The notes under the pieces are model-generated. The model did not search any database, was not told where the DNA came from, and saw only the letters and a program-made list of their open reading frames with translations. From Micrococcus lylae NBRC 15355 (GTDB lineage: Bacteria > Actinomycetota > Actinomycetes > Actinomycetales > Micrococcaceae): a stretch of 36,193 nt of DNA. Below are positions 25,136 through 33,067 of this stretch, one piece after another. Where the stretch lies: the NCBI RefSeq assembly GCF_001570885.1, contig NZ_BCSN01000028.1, forward strand, positions 1 through 36,193, written 5' to 3'. Position 1 is the first letter of the stretch. Each line of letters opens with the position of its first letter. The position numbers were made by a program, and so were the translations under genes.

Positions 25136-26494
25136 ATGAACGACCCGTACGGCACCTTCGTCGACTCCGCCGTCGGCAAGAGGCTCGCCAAGGCCCTCGG
25201 CCTGCCGATGCCCGTCCAGCTGCGCCGGCACACCCCGGGCGCCCCGCTGCTCGAGGGCCCGGCGCTCGTGCTCGGCGGCACCCCCGCCGCCGAGGCCGCC
25301 GCCCGCCTGCTGACCGGCTGGGGCGTGGAGGTCCAGACCTCCCGTGCCGAGTCCGTGAAGTACGCCGCCGTGGTGGCCTGCTTCGACGGCATCGACACCC
25401 CCGCGGCCATCGGCGAGACCGTCCTCGACCTGGGCGGCACCCTCCGTCAGCTGGCGACGAACTCCCGTGTGGTCACCGTGGCCGAGGACCCGGAGGCCGC
25501 CTCGGTGGCCGAGGACCCGGCCGCCCGCGCCGCCCGCCAGGGCATCACCGGCCTGACCCGGTCCCTCGCCCACGAGATGCGCGCCGGCGGCACCGCCAAC
25601 GGCATCCAGCTCGGTGACGGCGTGGGCCTGGACGCCCCGGGCGCCGCCGGCGCCCTGCGGTTCCTGCTCTCCGGTCGCTCGGCCTACGTCTCCGGCCAGT
25701 TCCTCCCGGTCACGACGACGGCCGGTCGCCTCCCGGAGGACCCCGACCGTCCGCTGGCCGGGAAGGTGGCCGTGGTCACCGGCGCCGCCCGCGGCATCGG
25801 TGCGGCCATCATCCGCACCCTCGCCCGGGACGGCGCGACCGTGGTGGGCGTGGACGTCCCGGCCGCCGGCGAGTCCCTCACAGCCGTGGTGAACGAGCTC
25901 GGCGGCACCGCCCTGCCGCTGGACATCACCGCCGAGGACGCCGGCGCCAGGATCCTCGAGCACTGCCGTTCGCGTCACGGCCGCATGGACATCGTGGTGC
26001 ACAACGCCGGCATCACCCGGGACAAGATGCTCGCCAACATGGACGCGGCCCGCTGGGACTCCGTCCTGGCCGTGAACACCCTGTCCCAGCTGCGCATGAA
26101 CGAGGCGTTCCTGGCGGAGGACGCGAAGGACGTGGTGGGCGAGGGCCTGCGCATCGTCACCCTGGCCTCCACCTCCGGCATCGCCGGCAACCGCGGCCAG
26201 ACCAACTACGCCGCCTCCAAGTCCGGCGTGATGGGCCTGGCGGCCGCCACTGCGCCGCTGCTGGCCGCCCGCGGCGGCACCATCAACGCCGTGGCCCCCG
26301 GCTTCATCGAGACCGAGATGACCGCGAAGATCCCGCTGCTCACCCGCGAGGTCGGCCGCCGCATCAACTCCCTGAGCCAGGGCGGCACGCCGGTGGACGT
26401 GGCCGAGGCCATCGCCTTCCTCGTCTCCGACGCCGCCGGCGGCACCAACGGCAACACGCTGCGCGTGTGCGGCCAGGCCATGATGGGAGCCTGA
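25136..26494 (+). CDS. fabG4: High-molecular-weight 3-oxoacyl reductase FabG4
   Basis: The 452-residue protein has two parts. Residues 1 to about 205 form a flavodoxin-like domain without a working cofactor motif. Residues 205-452 are an SDR domain with TGAARGIG, VHNAGITRDK and the catalytic Tyr358 and Lys362 in TNYAASKSG. This architecture is that of mycobacterial FabG4 (Rv0242c), an NADH-dependent 3-oxoacyl-CoA reductase. It lies between fadA2 and the MaoC-type dehydratase, so the three enzymes cover thiolysis, 3-hydroxyacyl dehydrogenation and hydration of the beta-oxidation cycle, or the reverse direction. The ATG has AAGGA 8 nt upstream. Confidence 0.93.
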   Translation: MNDPYGTFVDSAVGKRLAKALGLPMPVQLRRHTPGAPLLEGPALVLGGTPAAEAAARLLTGWGVEVQTSRAESVKYAAVVACFDGIDTPAAIGETVLDLGGTLRQLATNSRVVTVAEDPEAASVAEDPAARAARQGITGLTRSLAHEMRAGGTANGIQLGDGVGLDAPGAAGALRFLLSGRSAYVSGQFLPVTTTAGRLPEDPDRPLAGKVAVVTGAARGIGAAIIRTLARDGATVVGVDVPAAGESLTAVVNELGGTALPLDITAEDAGARILEHCRSRHGRMDIVVHNAGITRDKMLANMDAARWDSVLAVNTLSQLRMNEAFLAEDAKDVVGEGLRIVTLASTSGIAGNRGQTNYAASKSGVMGLAAATAPLLAARGGTINAVAPGFIETEMTAKIPLLTREVGRRINSLSQGGTPVDVAEAIAFLVSDAAGGTNGNTLRVCGQAMMGA

Positions 26495-26495
26495 G

Positions 26496-27371
26496 ATGAC
26501 CGAGCTGCAGACCATGCCGTCCCTGGCCGCCTGCTACCGGGCCGCCTTCGGCCAGGCCGCCAAGGACGCCGTCACCAGGCGGCGTCGTCCCGCGGATCTG
26601 CCCGCCGCGCCGGTTCTCGTGCGCGGACACCGCATCTCTGCGGAGTCCCTGGACGCCTACCGCCGCCTGCTCGGCGTCGGCGAACCCGAGTCCGTGCCCT
26701 CCGTGCTGGTGCACATCGAGGCCTTCCCCGCCGCGATGCACCTGATGGCGGACGAGTCCTTCCCGCTGCCGCTGATGGGCATGGTGCACCTGACCAACAC
26801 GGTGTTCCACCACCGCCCGGTCCCCGTGGACGTGCCGCTGGACATCACCGCCCGGGCCTCCGAGCTGGTGGCCCACCACGCCGGCACCGCGGTGGACCTG
26901 ACCGTCACCGTCACGGACCCGGAGACCCGCGAGGTCCTCTGGGAGGGCGTCTCCCGCTACCTGGCCAAGGGCGTGCACCGCGGTGAGCGGCCCGAGCGTC
27001 CGGCCCGCGAGGAGTTCACCGCTCCCGGCATGACCGGGCAGTGGCGCTTCGACGGCGGCGCAGGCCGAAAGTACGCAGCCGTCTCCGGCGACTACAACCC
27101 GATCCACCTGAGCGGCCCCACCGCCAAGGCGCTCGGCATGAAGGGCGCCATCGCCCACGGCATGTACCTCGCTGCGAAGATGCTCGCCGGCCGCGAGCCG
27201 GCCGCAGCGGGCTTCCGCTGGGAGATCGGCTTCGACGCCCCGGTCCAGCTGCCCGGCACCGTCGCGGTCGCCTACGCCCATCCGGCCGCGGGCATCACGG
27301 AGGTGACCGGCTGGAACGCCCGCAGGGGCCGCCGGCACTTCACCGGCACGATCGCCCCGAGCGAGGCCTGA
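26496..27371 (+). CDS. htdX: MaoC-like (R)-specific hydratase HtdX
   Basis: This 291-residue double hot-dog protein hydrates enoyl-CoA or dehydrates (R)-3-hydroxyacyl-CoA. The C-terminal half has the hydratase dyad Asp199 and His204 in SGDYNPIHLS, followed by HGMYLAAKML. The N-terminal half (about residues 60-150) is the degenerate hot-dog repeat. The closest known relative by order and size is HtdX (Rv0241c). The ATG lies 1 nt after the fabG4 stop, so they are coupled. The (R)-stereochemistry fits FabG4, which acts on (R)-3-hydroxyacyl groups. Confidence 0.9.
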   Translation: MTELQTMPSLAACYRAAFGQAAKDAVTRRRRPADLPAAPVLVRGHRISAESLDAYRRLLGVGEPESVPSVLVHIEAFPAAMHLMADESFPLPLMGMVHLTNTVFHHRPVPVDVPLDITARASELVAHHAGTAVDLTVTVTDPETREVLWEGVSRYLAKGVHRGERPERPAREEFTAPGMTGQWRFDGGAGRKYAAVSGDYNPIHLSGPTAKALGMKGAIAHGMYLAAKMLAGREPAAAGFRWEIGFDAPVQLPGTVAVAYAHPAAGITEVTGWNARRGRRHFTGTIAPSEA

Positions 27372-27413
27372 CCCGGCCCCACTCGCACCGAGGCCTCGTG
27401 TGAGGCAGACCGG

Positions 27414-27451
27414 ACGGCCCCCGTCACCGCAGAGAAGGTGACGGGGGCCGT
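27414..27451. terminator. Hairpin terminator between convergent htdX and malQ-mshA
   Basis: A perfect 15-bp stem (27414-27428 with 27437-27451) encloses an 8-nt loop and is followed by CGTCGTG on the plus strand. The rest of the gap (27452-27527) shows nothing further. Confidence 0.88.
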
Positions 27452-27527
27452 CGTCGTGAAGCGCGGGGGCGGGACAGGACCCGGGCAGGTCGCCGTCCGA
27501 GGAGACGACCGGTGCCGGCCGTCCCGT

Positions 27528-30500
27528 TCAGAGCCCGGCGACCGCTGCGCGCAGGCGGCGGGCGTAGTCGTCCCAGGTGTGGGAGCGGGCCCGGCGCTCG
27601 GCCTCGCCGGACATGGCGCGCCAGGAGGCCGGATCCTGGAGGACCCGCTCCAGGGCATCCGCCCAGGCCTGAGGCGTGTTCTGCCGGACGAGGCGCCCGG
27701 TGGCGCCGTCTGCCACCGCATGCACCAGCCCTCCGGTGCGGTGGGCGAGCACCGGCGTGCCGCAGGCCTGCGCCTCGAGGGCCACCAGGCCGTAGGACTC
27801 GGAGAAGCTCGGCATGGCCACCAGGTCCGCGGCGCGGAACTGGGCGGCGAGCTGATCGGCCGGGACCGGCTCGCTGAAGGTCACCAGGTCCGCCACGCCC
27901 TCGGCCTCGGCCAGGGCGGCCAGGTCCGGGGTGTCGGCGCCGGAGGGGGCCCCGTTGACGTGGGCGCGCAGGCGGTCCGTGCCCGGGGCGAGCACGCCAC
28001 GGCGGCGCAGCTCGCCCAGCGCGGAGATGAGCACCTGGGGACCCTTGTGGTGCTGGATCCGGCCGGCGAACAGGACGCGAAGCTCCGGGTCGAACGGATC
28101 CACGTCCTCGGCCTCACCGCCGGGCCACCAGGCATGCCCCGCGGGAGTGAAGACGTCCGTGTCCACGCCGGGGGTGGCCACCACGATGCGGCGCCGAGGG
28201 GCGTCCAGCACCTCCATGAGCGTGCGGGCCTCACCGGGGGAGTTCACCACCAGCAGGTCCGCGCCGGCGGCGATCTCCCGCTCGGCCGCCCGACGCTCGT
28301 CCGACTCGGCCGCCTCCGGGTCCGCGGCCATCTTCATGGCGGCCACGGTGTGCATGGTGTGCAGCCAGGGTGCGTCCGCGGCCTGCGCGATGCGTCGGGC
28401 GGCCGGAGCGGAGAGCCAGTAGTGGCCGTGGACGAAGGCGATCTGCTCGTCGGCCACAAGGCCCTCCTGGTCCAGCCAGGCCAGTGCGTTGCCCGCGAAC
28501 TCATCCGCGTGCGCGGCGAGGTCCTCCTTGGACAGCTCGCCGCCGGGACCGGCCGGGACCTCGACGACGGTCACCTCCTCCGCCTGCACGCGCGGGGCCG
28601 CGGACGGCAGCGCGGACACCACCGGATCCGGGCCGGTGCCACGGGTGAACACGACCGGCCGCATGCCCGTGCGGGCCAGCGCAGCGGCCTCGTGGCGGAC
28701 ATAGGTGTTCAGGCCCCCGGCGTCGCCCTGGCCGGGCTGGTCCAGGGGGTGGGTGTGGAAGGCCACCAGGACGGCGACCGGCACGTCCTGGCGCAGACGG
28801 CGGTCCACCGCGTCGAAGAGTCGGCCCGCCCGCGGGCTCGCCGCGATCTCGTCCGCGTGCACCACGGCGCCGTCCGGTCCGCCGAGGGGCACGGTCCAGT
28901 TGCGGTACTGGTCCTGGGTGGTGCCGGGCTGGTTCTGGATGCGGCGTTCTCCCACGGCGTCCACCAGGGCCACCGCGTGCAGGGCGGCGGGGGAGCCTGC
29001 GGCGAAGCGGTGCAGGGCCAGGATCTTCGCCTCGGTCTCGTCGGACGGCCGGCCGATCGCGGGATCGCTGGGCAGCTGAGCAGCGGCGTCGAGGAAGCCG
29101 GCGACCGTGTGCTCGTGGCCGGCCCGCTCGTCCGCGGGGTCCCCGTCCACGAGGCCGAGCGATTCGCGCAGGTCCAGGTGGACGCCCTCCAGGTAGCCGG
29201 CGGTCGGAGGCAGGTCGTGGGTGTTGACGGCCGCCATGGCCAGTGCCCGGTGGGTGCCGGGCTCGGTCGGGACGCCGTCCCGGTTCTCGAACCAGAGGAT
29301 GGTGGTGCCCAGGATCCCGGCGTCCGCCAGGGCCTGCTGGACCCACGGCTCGAAGGTCCCCAGGTCCTCACCGACCACCACGACGCCCGCCCGCTGGGCC
29401 TCGATCGTCAGCACGGCCAGCATGGCCTCGTGGTCGTAGCTGACATAGGCGCCCTCGCGCGGACCGCGGCCGGCCGGGACCCACCACAGGCGGAACAGAC
29501 CGAGGATGTGGTCGATGCGGACGCCGCCTGCATGGCGCATGACGGTGCCCAACATCTGGCGCAGGCCCGCGTAGCCGTTGTCCGCCAGGGCCTTCGGATG
29601 CCATGGGTGCTGCGACCAGTCCTGGCCGAGCTGGTTGTACATGTCCGGGGGAGCGCCGACGGACATCGACTCCACGAGCTGGTCCCCGAGCAGGGCGAGG
29701 TCTGCGGCGTGGCGGTCGGCGCCGACGGCCAGGTCCAGCATCAGGCCCAGGCGCATCCCCGAGGACACGGCCGCGGCCTGGGCGGCGGCGATCTGCGTGT
29801 CCGCCACCCACTGGCACCAGCGGTGGAAGTCGCGTTCGTCCTCGGTGTCCGTGCCGGTGCGGACGGCGCACCAGGACGCGAAGTCCTCCAGGCCCCGGCC
29901 CTGGTCGGCGCAGAAGCGCTCATAGGCGGCCTGGCGCTCGGCCGAGCGGCCCACGGCGTGCACGGCGCGCAGGGCGGGCCACTGCACCTCGGCGACCGCG
30001 GCGCGGTCGATCGGCCCGCCCGCGTCCACGGCGGCCTGCAGGGCGGCCCCCGCCGAGAGCCAGCGCTGCTGCTCCGCCTCGGGCAGGTCCGCGAACTCCG
30101 GGATCTCGGGAACCCGGACGACCTGCACGTTGAGGAAGCGGCGGCTGACGGGGGAGTAGGGCGAGTCGAGCGGGGCGTGGCCCGGGTCGATCGCATGCAG
30201 CGGGTTGAGCAGCAGGAAGTCCGCGCCGTGCTCGGCCGCCGCGGCGGCCACGGTGGCGGCGTCGTGCATGTCGCCGATGCCCCAGGAGCCCGAGGAGGTC
30301 ACCGAGTAGAGCTGCGCGGAGGCGCCCCAGCCGCGGCGGGCCAGGAACGGCTCGGCGGTGGTGAGCCGTTCCGGGGCGCAGAGGACCGCGGCCTCGGCGA
30401 CGGTGCGGCCGTCCACGGACACCACCAGACGGTGGTAGCCCACCGGCAGGGACTCGGGCAGCTGCAGGTGGCGCCGCTCGCGCTCGATCGAGTCCACGCT

Positions 30501-30860
30501 CCGGCGCTCCCCGAGGGAGTCGGTGGCCCCGGCGAGCACGTGGCTGCCGTCCTCGCAGACCACGGTGGCCGCCACCTCCGCGCCGGGGCGCACGGTGAGG
30601 GGGACGGTACGCCGCGAGCCGGAGACCGCCACCACCGTGGGCGCGACCACGCGGCGCCAGTCGATCTCCTCGGCGGCCTGCACCGCGGCGTCGAGGGCGA
30701 CCACGCCGTCCGAGGGGACGTCCACGCCGAGGGCGGAGAGCACCTCCACGAGGACGTCGTCGGCGACGGTCTGGTCGGAGCCGTCCTGGCCGACGTAGGT
30801 CGGCTGCACGCCGTGCAGGCGGGCAAGACGGTGGAGAAGGTCCTGGGCGGCGCGGTTCAC
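27528..30860 (-). CDS. malQ-mshA: MalQ-MshA fusion: 4-alpha-glucanotransferase joined to glycosyltransferase
   Basis: One open frame encodes 1110 residues. Residues 1 to about 691 are a full GH77 amylomaltase, which moves glucan chains between maltodextrins: Asp450 in VRIDHILG (nucleophile), Glu498 in GEDLGT (acid/base), Asp549 in NTHDLPPT, at nearly the E. coli MalQ numbers (448, 496, 548). Residues 692-1110 are a GT4 enzyme like MshA, which starts mycothiol synthesis from UDP-GlcNAc and inositol phosphate: HTHPLDQPGQGDAGG, HGHYWLS, and the donor motif SESYGLVALEAQACG. Lys778, Tyr814, Thr838 and Arg856 match the phosphate-binding residues I recall for C. glutamicum MshA (78, 110, 134, 154). 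No stop separates the halves. The GTG start at 30860 has GGAGG 6 nt upstream; a GTG at 28784 aligns with native MshA starts but lacks a well-spaced ribosome site. Confidence 0.88.
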   Translation of the reverse strand: MNRAAQDLLHRLARLHGVQPTYVGQDGSDQTVADDVLVEVLSALGVDVPSDGVVALDAAVQAAEEIDWRRVVAPTVVAVSGSRRTVPLTVRPGAEVAATVVCEDGSHVLAGATDSLGERRSVDSIERERRHLQLPESLPVGYHRLVVSVDGRTVAEAAVLCAPERLTTAEPFLARRGWGASAQLYSVTSSGSWGIGDMHDAATVAAAAAEHGADFLLLNPLHAIDPGHAPLDSPYSPVSRRFLNVQVVRVPEIPEFADLPEAEQQRWLSAGAALQAAVDAGGPIDRAAVAEVQWPALRAVHAVGRSAERQAAYERFCADQGRGLEDFASWCAVRTGTDTEDERDFHRWCQWVADTQIAAAQAAAVSSGMRLGLMLDLAVGADRHAADLALLGDQLVESMSVGAPPDMYNQLGQDWSQHPWHPKALADNGYAGLRQMLGTVMRHAGGVRIDHILGLFRLWWVPAGRGPREGAYVSYDHEAMLAVLTIEAQRAGVVVVGEDLGTFEPWVQQALADAGILGTTILWFENRDGVPTEPGTHRALAMAAVNTHDLPPTAGYLEGVHLDLRESLGLVDGDPADERAGHEHTVAGFLDAAAQLPSDPAIGRPSDETEAKILALHRFAAGSPAALHAVALVDAVGERRIQNQPGTTQDQYRNWTVPLGGPDGAVVHADEIAASPRAGRLFDAVDRRLRQDVPVAVLVAFHTHPLDQPGQGDAGGLNTYVRHEAAALARTGMRPVVFTRGTGPDPVVSALPSAAPRVQAEEVTVVEVPAGPGGELSKEDLAAHADEFAGNALAWLDQEGLVADEQIAFVHGHYWLSAPAARRIAQAADAPWLHTMHTVAAMKMAADPEAAESDERRAAEREIAAGADLLVVNSPGEARTLMEVLDAPRRRIVVATPGVDTDVFTPAGHAWWPGGEAEDVDPFDPELRVLFAGRIQHHKGPQVLISALGELRRRGVLAPGTDRLRAHVNGAPSGADTPDLAALAEAEGVADLVTFSEPVPADQLAAQFRAADLVAMPSFSESYGLVALEAQACGTPVLAHRTGGLVHAVADGATGRLVRQNTPQAWADALERVLQDPASWRAMSGEAERRARSHTWDDYARRLRAAVAGL

Positions 30861-30994
30861 CGGTGTCCTCCATCGGATGCTCTGGGCCGGGCGGGGAGGC
30901 CTCGGTCGCTGAACGCGCGGGCGTGTGCGCACGAGGCCCACCCCCACACTACCGGGACTGTCCAGGGCCCACGCCCCGACGAGATGCCGGACAC

Positions 30995-31030
30995 GGCGAA
31001 GGCCCCGGCAGTTCTGCCGGGGCCTTCGCC
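30995..31030 (-). terminator. Terminator of the tRNA-Leu gene
   Basis: A perfect 16-bp stem (30995-31010 with 31015-31030) closes on a 4-nt loop, starting 12 nt downstream of the tRNA on the minus strand. It separates the tRNA transcript from malQ-mshA. Confidence 0.8.
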
Positions 31031-31041
31031 TCGATGAGCAG

Positions 31042-31126
31042 TGCGCGAAGGGGGACTTGAACCCCCACGTCCTTATCGGACACAGCGACCTCAACGCTGC
31101 GCGTCTACCAATTCCGCCACTCGCGC
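31042..31126 (-). tRNA. tRNA-Leu (anticodon GAG)
   Basis: The minus strand folds as a class II tRNA. The acceptor arms are GCGCGAG and TTCGCGC, the anticodon stem is CAGCG/CGCTG with loop TTGAGGT (anticodon at 31092-31090, reading CUC codons), and there is a long variable arm (TGTCCGATAAGGACG). The T arm is GGGGG-TTCAAGT-CCCCC. The 3' CCA is not encoded: CTG follows the discriminator A, so CCA must be added enzymatically. Confidence 0.95.
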
Positions 31127-31184
31127 TCATTGTTGCGGACCCGGCCGTGGCCGTTCCGCCATGCCCTGCGCGGGCAACTCGAGA

Positions 31185-31214
31185 ACTGTACCACGGTGCT
31201 TCGGCGACCGCCAA
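31185..31214 (-). promoter_or_regulatory. Promoter of tRNA-Leu
   Basis: On the minus strand TTGGCG (31214-31209) and TACAGT (31190-31185) are separated by 18 nt. Transcription would begin near 31178, about 50 nt before the mature tRNA. Confidence 0.5.
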
Positions 31215-31306
31215 AACGCAGGTGAGGCACCGTCGTCGGGCCGTCTCGGCCAGCCATGATGAGTCGCCGCGGGACACCGCCGGCCACGGCGGATCGGCTC
31301 CGGCGC

Positions 31307-31312
31307 TAGCCT
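31307..31312 (+). promoter_or_regulatory. -10 element of the M20 peptidase gene (leaderless)
   Basis: TAGCCT ends 6 nt before the ATG at 31319. No separate ribosome-binding site is needed if the RNA starts at the ATG. Confidence 0.5.
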
Positions 31313-31318
31313 GAAGGC

Positions 31319-32680
31319 ATGTCCGAGAACAGCGCACAGACCATCCCGACCGACGCCGAGGCCGGTGCGGAGCAGACCCCGTACCGCGATGTCGTCCAGA
31401 TCTGCCGCGACCTGATCCGCATCGACACCACCAACCGCGGCGGCAACGTGTCCGTCGGCGAGCCGGAGGCCGCCGAGCTCTGCGCCGAGCTCATGCGCGC
31501 CGCCGGCATGGAGCCGCAGCTCTTCGAATCCTCGCCCGGGCGCGTGTCCGTGGTGGGCCACCTGCCCGGCTGGGAGCCGGACGCCCCAGGGCTGATCCTG
31601 CACGGGCACACGGACGTGGTCCCCGCCGACGCCTCCGAGTGGAGCGTCGACCCGTTCGGCGCGGAGATCAAGGACGGCATGATCTGGGGCCGCGGCGCCG
31701 TGGACATGAAGGGCATGGACGCCATGATCCTGTCCACGCTGCTGCACTTCGCCCGCACCGGACAGCGCCCGCGCCGTCCGCTCACGGTCGCCTTCTTCGC
31801 CGACGAGGAGGCCGGCGGCGTCTACGGTGCCGGCCACGTGGTCCGGGAGCACCCCGAGGTCTTCGCCGGCTGCACCGAGGCCATCAGCGAGGTCGGCGGG
31901 TTCTCCACCGAGATCGGGAGCACCCGCGCCTACCTGGTGCAGACCGCGGAGAAGGGCATCCACTGGCTGAACCTCAAGGCAGTCGACCGCCCCGGCCACG
32001 GCTCCGCCCCGCATCCGGACAATGCCGTCACCCACCTGGCCGCCGCCATGCAGCGCATCGGCACCCACGAGTGGCCGCTGGAGTACACCAAGACCACCCG
32101 CCAGCTGCTCGAGACCGTCGCCGAGCTCACCGGCACCGAGTTCGACGAGCAGGACCCGACCCCGCAGCTCGAGGCCCTCGGCCACGCCGGCACCTGGGTC
32201 GCCGGCACCCTGCGCACCTCCACCAACCCCACCGGGCTCGGCGGCGGATACAAGCACAACGTCATCCCGTCCACCGCCACCGGCACCGTGGACATGCGCA
32301 CCCTGCCCGGCTCGGACGAGGAGGCGCTCGAGGTCCTCAAGACCCTGGCGGGGGAGAAGGTGCAGGTGGAGCACGAGCACCGGGACATCGCCCTGGAGAC
32401 CCCGTTCTCCGGCGACCTCGTGGAACTGATGGCCACGGCCCTGCAGGAGGAGGACCCGGATGCCGAGGTGCTGCCCTTCATGCTCGGCGGCGGCACGGAC
32501 AACAAGCACCTGTCCCGCCTGGGCATCGCCGGCTACGGCTTCTCACCGCTGCGCCTTCCCCCGGACCTGGACTTCACCTCCCTGTTCCACGGCATCGACG
32601 AGCGCGTGCCCATCGACGCCCTCGAGTTCGGCTGCCGGGTCCTGGCCCGGATCCTCGAGCCGCGAGAGACGCAGCGCTGA
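31319..32680 (+). CDS. M20 family metallopeptidase (dipeptidase-like)
   Basis: The 453-residue protein is a two-zinc M20/M25/M40 hydrolase. The first zinc ligand is His97 in LHGHTDVVP, with Asp99 behind it; GRGAVDMKGMD supplies the bridging Asp; the catalytic Glu163 lies in FADEEAGG. A dimerisation domain is inserted around residues 205-330, and GGGTDNKH provides late zinc-site sequence. Members include succinyl-diaminopimelate desuccinylases, carboxypeptidases and dipeptidases; I cannot assign the substrate. M. tuberculosis Rv2522c is of similar type. The ATG fits a leaderless promoter. The small acidic protein gene follows after 44 nt with its own -10 element. Confidence 0.92.
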   Translation: MSENSAQTIPTDAEAGAEQTPYRDVVQICRDLIRIDTTNRGGNVSVGEPEAAELCAELMRAAGMEPQLFESSPGRVSVVGHLPGWEPDAPGLILHGHTDVVPADASEWSVDPFGAEIKDGMIWGRGAVDMKGMDAMILSTLLHFARTGQRPRRPLTVAFFADEEAGGVYGAGHVVREHPEVFAGCTEAISEVGGFSTEIGSTRAYLVQTAEKGIHWLNLKAVDRPGHGSAPHPDNAVTHLAAAMQRIGTHEWPLEYTKTTRQLLETVAELTGTEFDEQDPTPQLEALGHAGTWVAGTLRTSTNPTGLGGGYKHNVIPSTATGTVDMRTLPGSDEEALEVLKTLAGEKVQVEHEHRDIALETPFSGDLVELMATALQEEDPDAEVLPFMLGGGTDNKHLSRLGIAGYGFSPLRLPPDLDFTSLFHGIDERVPIDALEFGCRVLARILEPRETQR

Positions 32681-32712
32681 GAGCAGGGCTTCCGTGCCCG
32701 CCGCGACGGGGG

Positions 32713-32718
32713 TACCGT
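32713..32718 (+). promoter_or_regulatory. -10 element of the acidic small protein gene (leaderless)
   Basis: TACCGT ends 6 nt before the ATG at 32725, the same geometry as at several other genes in the window. Confidence 0.5.
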
Positions 32719-32724
32719 GAGCGC

Positions 32725-32967
32725 ATGAGCACTGACCCGCGCCTGGCCCTCGAAGCCCTCGTCGCCGCCTTCAACGAGCACCTGGTCGCCGTCCAGAACA
32801 GCCGCGGCGAGGACGACCCGGCCGTCGAGGCCGCGTTCTTCTCGATCGCCGACGCCTTCGAGGCCTACGAGGACGCCCTCTACGCCAGCACCGGCGAGGT
32901 CACCCCGCTCGAAGTGTTCGAGGACGACGATGACGACGACGAGGAGCTCGACGACCTCGAGGACTGA
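32725..32967 (+). CDS. Small acidic protein of unknown function
   Basis: The 80-residue product has a helical N-terminal part (MSTDPRLALEALVAAFNEHL, then SRGEDDPAVEAAF) and a C-terminal tail made almost only of Asp and Glu (from EVFEDDD to the end). Similar short proteins occur widely in Actinobacteria in this position and are sometimes labelled primosomal protein; nothing in the sequence shows a replication role. The acidic tail could bind a basic partner or mimic DNA, which is speculation. The start is supported by the leaderless -10 element. Confidence 0.75.
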   Translation: MSTDPRLALEALVAAFNEHLVAVQNSRGEDDPAVEAAFFSIADAFEAYEDALYASTGEVTPLEVFEDDDDDDEELDDLED

Positions 32968-33055
32968 CCGCCGCCGGCTTCCCAGAGGCCCCTCCTTTTC
33001 AGAGAGGGTGTTCACACCTGCGCGTCGCCCCCGGTGCAGGGCCGTCGCCGTGCCG

Positions 33056-33061
33056 TAGAGT
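33056..33061 (+). promoter_or_regulatory. -10 element of uppP (leaderless)
   Basis: TAGAGT ends 6 nt before the GTG at 33068. No Shine-Dalgarno sequence is present in the interval. Confidence 0.5.
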
Positions 33062-33067
33062 GACCCC

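Noticed and set aside
27438-31037. About 1200-codon open frame on the plus strand opposite malQ-mshA
   Set aside because: It is antisense shadow sequence with no recognisable domain; the minus-strand frame has full catalytic motifs.
30861-31337. Upstream extension of the malQ-mshA frame across the tRNA-Leu gene
   Set aside because: The extension runs through the tRNA and its terminator. The GTG at 30860 has a well-spaced GGAGG and starts at the MalQ N-terminus.
32968-33067. Terminator between the acidic protein gene and uppP
   Set aside because: The CCTC/GAGG pairing near 32987-33007 is only a few base pairs long and not convincing.
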